64,000 bases of DNA from Psettodes erumei (taxonomy: Eukaryota > Chordata > Actinopteri > Pleuronectiformes > Psettodidae). Positions 28,801 to 40,900 of this stretch are shown here, in pieces. Location: assembly GCA_016785225.1 (NCBI GenBank), contig JAFBJZ010000888.1, positions 4,902,501-4,966,500 on the forward strand, written 5' to 3'. Both the position numbers and the translations under genes were made by a program. Numbering within the stretch: the stretch's first letter is position 1; each line of letters opens with the position of its first letter. The notes below the pieces were generated by a model. That model did not search any database. It saw only the letters and a program-made list of their open reading frames with translations, and was not told where the DNA came from.

Positions 28801-28917
28801 AAAATAACCGTGAATTGCGCCAGCGACTTCAGACCAGATTTCTATTGGTCAATAGTGCAATTTGCTTTCCGCTACCTCAAGATTGCAGTGTGCCAACTAT
28901 TTGTCTTCCCATTCTGC

Positions 28918-28950
<33 letters not shown>

Positions 28951-31900
28951 CAAGCACAACCCCCCCCCGAAACCCCCCCCCCCAAAAAAAAAAACAAAAA
29001 ACCAAAAACAAAACCAAAAACCCACAGAGTGAAAGTAATGTGTTTTTTTCATGGTAACCCAAGAATTACATTGAGCAAAAAGCGATGTAGTTGAAATCAA
29101 GATAAAATGGATGACGTGTTTTCTTTTCTCTTTGTGCCTTTGTACACTCAGGCTAACTGGAATGAATATTCCAGCACCCATCATCAGCAACAAAAACTGG
29201 TTACGGCTGCATTTTGTGACAGAGAGCAACCACCGCCACAAAGGCTTCAGGGCTCAGTATCAAGGTAAGAAGCGATCATCATTTTGCACATCGTAATAGA
29301 GCCCCCCCATCTTGAACGAAAAGGGCATATCGCAGGAAAAACACACTGCAATTACAAAACATGTTTTTGATCTTTGTTAACTGAATATTAAACAGTTTGA
29401 TTAATACCCCCCTCTGCAGAGGGCACAGAGGCTTTTTCGCCTTCAAACCAATGACTTCAAAGGGCTTTGTTAATCAAATATTTGAGAGACAAATACTGTA
29501 TATACTTTTCCCTCTTATAAAAACTCCGTCACTCTGACATTGTTTGTGGGCATGACTTTAAAGTCACCCTATGTGCTGCATATGCTGCACCACAGAAGCC
29601 TAAAGCCAAGACAGATGCCTGCACCTCCACTGTAACCAGCTCTATATACAAACCTTCAGTCGCGTACATATGTAGCAACTCATGGTCAATGAAAACATAA
29701 AATCAATTGCATGAAAAATCACATTTCTCATCATTACAGTGCATTATCACACAGTGGTTGAGCTTTTATGTGCATAATTTCCTTAATGTAAAGGGCAGAT
29801 ACTTTTTAAGTAAAGATGAGCACTGAGGAGTTTGCTGCACAGTATGATTTGGAGCATACTGCGGCTTTTATCTGGTCACTAAATAGATTTGCATCTGAAC
29901 CCTATGTGTTAACATTTAGCATTCACAAGTTGACCGACTGTGTAGCTGAAAAGAGAGACATCATCCCACTGTGTTCTAATTCAAATAGCCTTGTTTTGCT
30001 TGATACATCATTCATTGCTTTTGGCTGTTGTGTTGACACTTCAGAATTATGACAGCCGCTTGCATCACCTGTCTTTTGTGTGCATTCTGGCCCCTGCTGT
30101 GTTTAATTAGACTGTCTTCAGATTGGTAGAATTGCAATCCTTGGGCTGTTCTTTGATTCTGCACGGAATTTCCCCCTACAAGCCATATCCATTAAATCTG
30201 CTCTGACCAATCACTTTCTATCCACTGTTAAATATGAGTTATATGAATAGACAAACATGATGAAACTAATTTAGATTTTATACAATGGCCAAGGAAACCC
30301 TTAGAAATGAGTCAGGGGCCACGGAACACATTTCTTTTGAAAAAAGATACACCAGTGGCAATTACACATTGATGTTCTTCATAGGACCGAGAGAAAGAAA
30401 CACTTGTACTGTATCTTCTCACATCTAATACTGTAACTTCTTTTATCTAATGAACTCTTTCTATTGCTCTTGACCAGTGAAAAGCTCTGGAGAGCTTAAA
30501 TCCAGAGGGGTAAAATTATTACCAGGAAAGGACAACACTAACAAACTGTCTTTGAGTAAGTCTTTTATTTTTCTTACGCAACTGTTTTCATTGTTTGGAT
30601 TTTTAGTTTATGTAGGGCTTGCGTTCTGGGTCTTTGTTTCTTTCTTGTGTCTTTTTTTTTGCTGCATCATTTGGTGAAAGGAGTTAAGCTACAGTACTAG
30701 ATTTTGCAGAAGTGCAGTCTCTTTTTCTTTCTGATGCCCTATATGCCCTGCAGTCCTGGACTTCCGGTCCTGACAGAAATCAACTCTGTAGATCAGGCCT
30801 GGTTATGTGTTTTGCAGCAAAATGCTAAATTTGATCCGTTTTAGATGCCCCGAACCCCCTCCGTCTCATCCTGTACTGTTAAACAGTGTATCAGTTTGAA
30901 ATATGTTCTTACACTGTGTGATCTACACACACAGCAGTAGTCAAGGGTGAGTGACCACTCACACAGATGATTTGTGTACACTCAGACCAGAGTGAATGCT
31001 TTCCAACTGCTTGTGGAGCTCTGTCATTAACATAAATCTGGAGCCGAATTCCCTTTAACTCCACAGTGTGCTAAACACTTCAATGATAACAGGTTGTAAT
31101 CTTTATTACCTTATGTGTCTTGGATTTGGCATTGCATGGAGACATGAATAATGCAAAGAGCTGTAATCTTTTCTACAAGACCATGCTGTATATCATTTAA
31201 AAGACTGTGAAGAGATGCTTCATATGCCTCTTGGATTCATTGCATATAATTGAACCCATAACTGTGTTATAACCAGCGACAATTAACTTCAAAGCTAATG
31301 AACTTCCTGAAACAAGTCAAAGATGAAAACACATGCCAGTAGAAATTCTTGCGTTGAAACGGAAGGGTCTTTGTGTGTGTGTGGGCTGATGTCTTATTGC
31401 AAATATTACAGCAAACCTAAGATAGATAATTATGATACTGCATATTTCATGAATTTCATTTCCAGTGAATGCGGTCTTTGATTTATAGATAAGAACATGA
31501 GGGGGAGATGAGACTGGGGAAAAGCCAGACCACAGACACTGAAATATTTTCTCATTTCCAGACCACCTCTACATTCCTACAGTAAACAGTAAAGGCTATG
31601 AAACTATATCTATGAGGCTTTATCTAGTGTAGTTAAACTATTACTCTGTATGGAGTGATTATTTAAGCTCCTGCAATTGATAGTTGAAGGTTAGTTAATC
31701 CTCTCAGTCCCTCATGAGCCCAGATACATTTCCCTTTATTTTGTCTTGCTCCGGTCCGAGTTGCATTTACCTTTGGCATTCACCGTGATATCACGAAGCA
31801 TGAGTATACATTCACAACGGCACTGCCAAGTAACTGGCAGTTGAAAGTCTCTGACATTGAGAGACAAGGTTGATTTGTGTTGACTGCATTTGTGATTCTT

Positions 31901-34900
31901 GGAACCCTATTCTGTTACCAAACACAGGCACTGAACATTCAAACAGACAGACTGATCTACTTTTGAAGTGCTTTTCACTGCAGTGGGTGTTTTCTTTCAA
32001 AATGTGAGGCTCTCTCACAGCATTCTCTGTCCTTCTCTTTCTCACTCAGTGAATGAAGGAGGAGTCAAACAGGTGTCGAATTATTGCCCTGACCCAGGGG
32101 AGCCGGAGAATGGCAAACGGACTGGCTCTGACTTCAGGTGAGCTTTGTGTGGAGGACAGTTAAGGAGTCAACCAGTAACCTTACATTAACATCACTGTCA
32201 CATACCAGATATTTGATGTAATTAACACCGCTGTGGAGAATCTTCTTGTTAATATTGTGCAGTGTAGTCTATCTCCTAACACTCCCATATAATGTATTTC
32301 AGGATATGAAAACAACTTCCAGACAATTTACTTTGACATTTAGTAGAGTTTGAATACATTTTCACTGTGCTGTGCCTTCTCCAGTCCTAAATATGGGCCC
32401 ATTGCATGCTGAGATTTAGTTACCTGCAATTACCTACAATTAAGTCCATTCTTAGGTCCCTGCACAACTGCAGATCTATGTTTCTTCCTGACTCAAAGAT
32501 GTTTCTCCTGTGGACTGTTAGCTCTGATTTACAATGGATTTCTGGATGAGCAGTTTTGGGATTAATGTATGAACATAGTAAGGGTTCAATAATGAATTTG
32601 ATACATTGATTTACAGTGCAATGTCAACGGGTAACAAATTATATAATATAAATAATGAATTTGATATTTTTCATTTTGAGGTAGCAATTGCTTTTTGAGG
32701 CATTAACAGTGTTTGTTATCTTCTCAGCATCGGAGCAACTGCTCAATTTACCTGTGATGAAGACCATGTGCTGCAGGGTTCCAAAACAATTACCTGCCAG
32801 CGCGTGGCCGAGGTCTTCGCTGCTTGGAGCGACCACAGACCCGTCTGCAAGGGTGAGCGGGGCTTCTGAAGAGCTAATAAAACAGTTTGATTAAGGCAGT
32901 GCCTCTGGATACAGGCTCTATGCAGATAGAGGAAAGTTCATTTCTGTTAATTATGTATGAAAGCCTCTGCTGCGGCACTCTACTTTTTCATTCCAAAATG
33001 CTCTGTCTGTTTTTATATGTTTCATAATACCTGGAGCACCTTTTAGAATTTGATTAATGGAAATGCAGCTAATAGACCCTCTCCCTACCTTTGCAAACAA
33101 CATATTGCCTTTCTGTCATGTTACAGTACAGGAATGATTACCCTGCCCTACCAAGCCCCATTGTCATCAATATTCATTGTGAATTTGTCATTCCTAGGAC
33201 TGACTTCTAGATGTTGTAAGAGAACATATTCTATGTAGTATATATTTCTTTAAATGTTCAAGGATATTTGATGTATGTTTATCTTGCTTATTTCTGTGTA
33301 TCTTTATCCTGTTGCAGTGAAAACATGTGGGTCCAATCTACAGGGACCATCAGGGACCTTTACGTCCCCCAACTTCCCTATCCAGTATGAAAGTAACTCA
33401 CAGTGCGTGTGGATCATCACAGCCAGCGATCCAAACAAGGTATTTAGAACAAAGTCAGGGTTCTTCCATTTCTCTAGCTTTGGAGTGAGATTAGCTTGGT
33501 CCAATGAAAACCCACTGACACTTTTGCCATGTGGGGAACCACCACTAACAGCCCTTTGCTCATTTTCCTCTTCTCCAGATGTCTAAACTGAGCGCTGAAA
33601 TGGGGATACTGTCCTGACAGTTATAGTAACCATGACAAGTTTTGTGTTGCACCTATTCACATCTGCTTTGCAGCAGAAATAAAGCAGTTGCTTTCAAGAT
33701 TAAAAGCCTACATATATTGTGTCTATGTTGTAGATACAGTCTAAAGATATAATCAGTCCATTACTGTTAAAAGGTGGTGAAGATAATAATAATCTGACAT
33801 GAGAGAAGAAGCGTTGGCAATAGTTACCTGCAATCCCATTAGGTAAATGCTTGCTTTAGTCTCTTTTCACTGTAAATATGATATTTATAAAGATGAAATA
33901 ATGGCTTATATTTTGTGAATTAATCGACTGATGAAAGGTTTTAGAAGAAGACTATAAGTAATATGGTGTAATATCCCGCTTGTGTTCTTTTCCTCATTAG
34001 TTAAACACAAATGGACTTCTTTTCATCTTCTCCTGATGAGCAAACCCTCACTTTTTTCATTAGACCATTCTCCCTCCCTTCAGTCTTGAGCATCTGACCA
34101 GACATTCCCTTCCGGCATAACTATTTATGAATGCATTTATTTTTCTTTTTCTTTTCTAAGGGCTTCCCAAGGTGGGATAAGGTTGCATAGAAACTTGACT
34201 TAAGTTTATTGTTACTGTCCCGCATTAATATATGCAGCTGCTGTGGATTGCATTTTAGCTTTTCCTACACTACCAGTTTGACCGTGGCTATTGGTAATGG
34301 AGCGATTCGCTCCATTCATCTGGGGTAACAGAAATGGAGAGAGATCATGATTGAATGAGACCAGCCTTCCCCCAAAGTGAAGAGGTCAAAGCTGTTTTCC
34401 TAACGGTCATTACTGCTCTTCTGCATCAGATTAGTCTCTCTATTGGTATTCTGTTCAGTGGGTCATATGTGCACAGTGTGTGAACTTAGTGCTATCCTGC
34501 TTATAAACAATAACCAACCAGTGAACGCACTTTCAGAACTCACTAGGACTGGCAAGTACCATAGCTTTGTGCCACCGAGCCCTCTCCTAGGCAAACAAGC
34601 CATTGACTTGGCACTGAAACTTGGTCCATTAGTGTTATTATGGTAATTATGCTTATGCGTGCATTGTAATGAGGCTGTTACACATGGATATTGTGCAGAC
34701 ATGGTCCTCCCCGTGGCCAGAAAAGGGGATGCTAAGGATGAGCATGCAGCCTTCATATGTTTATTATTAACAGATGTGATACTTATGCCATTACAGCATC
34801 CTTCCTTTCATCACTAATCCATGCAAGTGAAGTGTAGGCTGAGATAATTTGGCTTTATTGTGCAAAGTCTCCGCAGCAGACTCAATTTTGCATGATAATT

Positions 34901-37900
34901 GCAAATATAAACAGATGCTCCCAGTTTGGTTAGTGACTGTGTTGGTGATGTTATATACATTTGTTAAGGGAAAAAAGCTGGCACAGATATCTGAAGGATG
35001 AACACGGACAGACAGTTAATCATTTTGGACTCTAAAAATTACCTCACTGTGATTGCTTCTCAGTATTTGATTTGTACTGTGAAGCGATGCTACTGTCAGT
35101 TTCTACATTGCGTTGGAGTGTCTATGGGCATGTAGGGCAAGGACGTGAACTATTTGTCAGAGCCTTGTTTTATACACAGTCACTTTGATGTGAGCTGAGT
35201 TTTATGTTTGCCTTCCATTTTCTCTTGATGCTATTGTTGGTTTGGGTTTTAGGGATACTCCCTGCATAATTCATAAAAGTATCACAATAAAGGCTAGCTG
35301 AACACAGCTGTCTGAACTATGAGATCGGAGGAAGTGTTTGGTTTTTACAGGACTGTCTGATCAAACTTGGTTCTGTCTGCAAAAATGCAGAAAATGACAT
35401 CACACAGACTTTCTCAACATAGACTTTGCCTCTCCCGGTCTAGTTGTCTCCAGGAACATTTTCTCCAAAGGCATGCCATGGAAATGAGCAGCATGTTATG
35501 CATTTCTTATAAATTAGATGATTATTTGGTAATACAGCTTGAGAATCATTGGAAATGACTGCTTATCTGATAGAGAGGGTTTGGCTTATTTACATGAATA
35601 CCACAAGTAAGACTGTCACGATAGCAACTGGCTGTCATTTTGAACCACTGAAGTACAGTCGGGTGGAAACAAAACAGCCTCCAGGGGCAGATTGTGGGAC
35701 TTTGGGACTCATAGTCTTGTTTATATTGATAGGAATCAATAAAACATTGACGATAAACACGTTGTTTAAATGTCCACATACAGCATTTACACAAACTATC
35801 TGCTCTGTATATTCACATGTAGGTGCTTCAGTAGGAATGTTCCCAAACCTTGCTGTGCTTCCCAGGCGTGCCTTGCTGCATTTCAACACTTGGCAAGGGA
35901 GAAAATGTAAAAGCAACTTCTTTTGTGTTTCACAACAGGTTATTCAGATCAACTTTGAAGAGTTTGACCTTGAAATTGGGTATGATTCACTTACCATCGG
36001 AGATGGAGGGGAAGTAGGTGACTCCAAAACAATAATACAAGTGTAAGTACTACCTAAACTACCTAGTAGGATCTAATGTTTTATCAAAATGTCGCAGAGC
36101 TGGTTAGATAAGCCTTTTTACATCATATTATGAAGCAATATTATACAAAGAAGCTTAATTTAATTTAAAATACAAAATGCACAATTTAAATTAGGGCTTG
36201 TTTTGGTTTGTGAAGTTCCACAATGCTTCTGCAGCATTGTTTAGAGTATGCATCATTTTTTGCTTTCACTTCATTTTATATAGCATTATGCAAGGAGATA
36301 ATTGAAAAGTGAAAAGTGGTACCTCAATGAGGTTTTGTTACCCTGTCTGCAGGCTGACTGGAAGTTTTGTCCCAGACCTGATAGTCAGCATGTCCCATCA
36401 GATGTGGCTTCATCTCCAGTCTGACGAGAGTGTGGGCTCCATCGGCTTCAAGATCAACTATAAAGGTACACAGACTGTAGTGCTGATATCGTCTCTCCCT
36501 GTCTGCATCCGTGTCTGGGACTGTCTTGTTCAGCGACTCAGTTTTCCTGTCTGCCTTTTTGTCCGTCTGTCTCTCTCTCTCTTCTCTATCTCCTTCTGAA
36601 AAAGAACTTCCTTAACCAGCCTCTCAGACTCTTCACCTGGACTTTTACAGATAATGTTAAAGAAAAAAAGTATCTCAAAGTACATAGCTTGACTTGATCC
36701 TCTACCCCCCTCCTCCATTTCCATCCCTCCCCCTTCTTCTTCTCCTCTCACCCATAGAAATTGACAAAGAGAGCTGCGGTGACCCTGGTACACCTCTGTA
36801 TGGCTACCAAGAGGGTAGTGGCTTTTTAAATGGAGATGTTCTGCGCTTTGAATGCCAGTTCGGATTCGAGCTCATTGGGGAGAGGATGATAACCTGCCAG
36901 AACAACAATCAGTGGTCGGCTAATATCCCCATCTGTATATGTGAGTCCAATACAGTTTTTTTTTCCATGACAAGTAATGAAGCAATTACTTATACGCTTG
37001 GAAAGTTCACAATGACACTAAACTTCTGGCGGATTAATTATAGGGCTGTTAAACGACCATGCGGTGCATTGTGTGTAAACAGCAATGTGCATAATGTAAA
37101 AAAGGAAATTGATACCATATGCTTCCCTTGTTATTTTTGGTTGATTTGAAAAAAGAAGAAAGTCAAGTACACACTGTTGCACTAAAGAAATGCTGGGAAG
37201 GGAAACCTGCATTACACTGTACATTATCACTGTTCAAGACAACCTAAGCCCCTCCTGTGAGTTTCACTATATCTAACCCATTTCCATAACAAAAATCTAG
37301 TCCTCTGTCTCTTAACTGTGTCCACTGGGACAGTGTGCAGGATTCCTGGGCACCTATATTGCTCCACGTGTGTATTTCTGTATACTCAACTCCTTTACAG
37401 TTTCATGTTTCTTGAGCTACTCAGCACCCATGGGAGCAGTGTCTCCTGAATGCTGAGCTACTTATACAGTACTGACATTGTTCTATACTGCTCTTTGTGC
37501 CTGATCCTGTCGTGGCAGAATCCACAGTGTGGATTGTCATGTGTTTGTCAGAGTTGCTGTGGAGCAAATTGCCTCACCTGGGATATTTAAGGTTTTAAGC
37601 CATTACTAATATATTCTGCACCCTCCATCACACAGTCCCGTGTTTCTCCAACTTCACTGCTCCCATGGGGACGGTACTGTCTCCTGACTACCCAGAAGGA
37701 TATGGGAACAACCTCAACTGCGTGTGGCTGATTATCTCTGAGCCGGGCTCCAGAATCCACCTGGCTTTCAATGACTTTGACCTGGAGCCTCCCTATGACT
37801 TCCTCACTATCAAAGACGGGGACCAGTCAGGAGCCACAATACTGGGACGCTTCTCCGGGGCCGAAGTTCCTTCCCACCTGACGTCCAACAGCAATGTACT

Positions 37901-40900
37901 GCAGCTGGAGTTTCAGGCTGATCACTCCATGTCTGGGCGGGGGTTCAACATCACCTACAGCAGTATGTGACTGTTGGATCAGTTTAATTCAAACAATCCT
38001 ATCATATCAAAGCATTTATAAGCAAATACATGAATCCACCCATTTCCTTTTTAGGGGTTGGCATTAGTTTGATGAGAAGTGCGAATAACTCTGCAAATAT
38101 CAGGACTGACTGTCTGACCTCTTGAATTTGTGCACTATTTAAACATGTATTAACAATTTTCCAAATTGCAATTATCTTTAGAGATCTAATTAATGTGCAA
38201 ACTAGTTATAGTTTATATTTCATGAATAATAAAGGAGGGAATTAAAATCAACAGGACCTGTAACTTTTGAGAATTTCCTCAGTTCCAATCAATACTCAAT
38301 GTGTCTTATGCCTCACTGCCGAATACAGCACCATTTTAGTTCTTTTTTCTGCTGGCAAAGCACAACAAGTTCTAAAGACAGAGGCTATAGTCACCCTTAG
38401 ATGTGCAGAGCAGACCTCTGTTAGTGTTTTTTTTCTCTCCCCCAGACAACTACATCCATTTCCCTTATCTCCCTAGTCCTCACAGCCCCATTCCTCATTC
38501 ACACAAGAGTGTTTGTCACCAAATCTTGTTCTCTCTCTTCTCATTACAAGCTTTTGGGCGTAATGAGTGCCCCGACCCTGGCATACCGCTGAATGCCAGG
38601 CGCTTTGGGGACAGTTTCCAACTGGGGAGCTCCATCTCTGTGGTTTGTGAGGAGGGCTTCATCAAGACGCAGGGGGCTGACACCATCACGTGCCATCTGG
38701 AGGAAGGCAAGGTGATGTGGAGCGGACTCATTCCCAAATGTGAAGGTAATGAAATGTAATGAAAAGGTGAATAATTGTATGGTTGCCATGCAGCTAGGTC
38801 AACTCATCCTTCATTTACTTTCATTCAGTGTTTTTCATGTTCACCATTACTGAATGCTGTTATCTTTCATACAGCTTCTCCTCTCCTCTCCTCTCCTTAT
38901 CTTTAATTTATATTTTTCTCCTCCCCATCCTTCTCACCACTCCTCCAGCTCCTTGCGGGGGCCACTACTCGGGGCCATCTGGTGTCATCCTCTCCCCAGG
39001 GTGGCCAGGCTACTACAAAGACTCCCTGAGTTGTGAGTGGGTTATTGAGGCCGAACCGGGACGTTCCATCAAGATCAGCTTTGACAGGTTTGTGTGACAG
39101 TGCTGCAACAACTCAGCCATGGAAACAAAGATACACACGAGGGATGTGCGGTTCCATTAGCTTGGCAGATGCGATGCACATCTCGATGCAATACCAGCGA
39201 TTCGATGCATTAGTGAATCTCACCGTTCCTAACACACATTAACACATGCTGCATGTGACAACTACACACAGTATACAATTTGACATGCATATTGTACATG
39301 TGCAGTACACAGGTGTTACCCTTGGCCCTGTAAGTCTCTGAATTAGAAACAGAAAGGCAGCGAAGGAGGATCCTGGACTTTCTCTCCAAAAATGTTGAAA
39401 GCCTAGAGTATTTTTTTATTTTATTAAATGGCACAGACTCACTTTCTCAGAGTGCTGCAATAAAAAGAAAAAAAGTCTTTATTTCTTGACATTAAAACCC
39501 AAAAGAATAAAATCTCCATATTATATAATCATCACTTTCTCAGTGCTGACACATTTCTTGGTGAAGAAACAAAGACATACTTTCCCTTCAATGTTTTTAG
39601 GAATTGAGCCAAAAACTTGTACCCCTCCTTTACTTTAAATGTTGAGTTTATGCCTTTTGTACTGCCACTATATAGGAGGTATTATATTTCTTTTTTTTTA
39701 GTTCTTGGCAATAATAACACAGAGAGGCATACATTTTCTCTTTCCAAAGGTATATTTTATGCAATATTAATAATGATATTGGATCTCTGTGCTGATGTCA
39801 CTTGTTTGATGATGTAGAGACCCAAGGGTGACCACAGATCCATACTATATCAGATTTCCAAGAAACTCATTGATCTTACACTATAGCAATAATTGATGTG
39901 TCTGCTGCGTGAGCTATAGCTTCTCATCTATCTCCTCAAAATTAGAAACTTTTCTCTGTGAACAGACCAGACTAAATTGCTTCAAATAATCCAATCTGTC
40001 AAGCTCAAAGTAATGTTCTGAATTCAAGTAACTGTTCTCTTTCTGTTTTGAAGGTTTCAAACTGAACTCAGCTATGACTTCCTTGAAGTGCATGATGGTC
40101 CCAACCTGCTCTCTCCTCTGATTGGCTCGTTTAATGGAACCCAGGTCCCTCAATTCCTGTTTAGTAGCAGTAACTTCCTGTATCTACTTTTCACCACCGA
40201 CAACAGTCGATCAAACAGTGGCTTCAAGATCTTTTACGAAGGTGAGTGTATTCTGCTTTTGCCTGTGTGGACTGAAAAACATGCACTGGATTATTATACA
40301 TTATGGTAATTCTTGTCTGAAGTCTGAAAAACTGATAGCTGATCAATCGAGCAATACCCCTGTCACGTTACACTGACTTGCTTTTGAAGTTGCACTTTGG
40401 GGAAACTGATACTGCACTTAGTTCTTAACATGACTGTTCAAATGAAACCTTTCAGATAAAGTAAGGTTCTCTAAAGTAAGAGACAAATGTTATCATCACA
40501 GAAGTTTCCTACGTAATTAGGCATGTATTTAGTGAAAAGAATAAATCACCCCTTTTATCACCACATCAGTCAGAGTTTTTGTGTATCTTGCACGACCTGA
40601 TTCACTTTTGCTGAAGACTCCCAGGCTACTTTTTCCAAAGTACGAAACGGTTAAATGACATTAGCAATTTAAATTGGTCTGCTGTTCTTGTAACATTTCT
40701 CAAACTTTCTGAAACAATGTGTCAAGATCAAACTGTGTTGAGGATGTGTTCCAGGTGGATTACATGACAGGGGCACCAGTGTTATAACAGTGTGGCACAA
40801 TGAGCTTTTCTTCTCAGGGTGAAATTTATTCAGTTGAGGTTCAGTGATTTAAGAAAAAGGAGTGAGACTGCAGAATCTTAAACATTGCTTATTTTCCAGG

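Noticed and set aside
28921..29023. CA/C/A run as a CRISPR-like or structured repeat array
   Set aside because: Simple dinucleotide and homopolymer runs without spacers; an ordinary microsatellite.
35549..36046. Long plus-strand open frame as an independent gene
   Set aside because: Only 35939-36042 is coding (CUB3 middle exon); the upstream part is intron that happens to lack stops in this frame.
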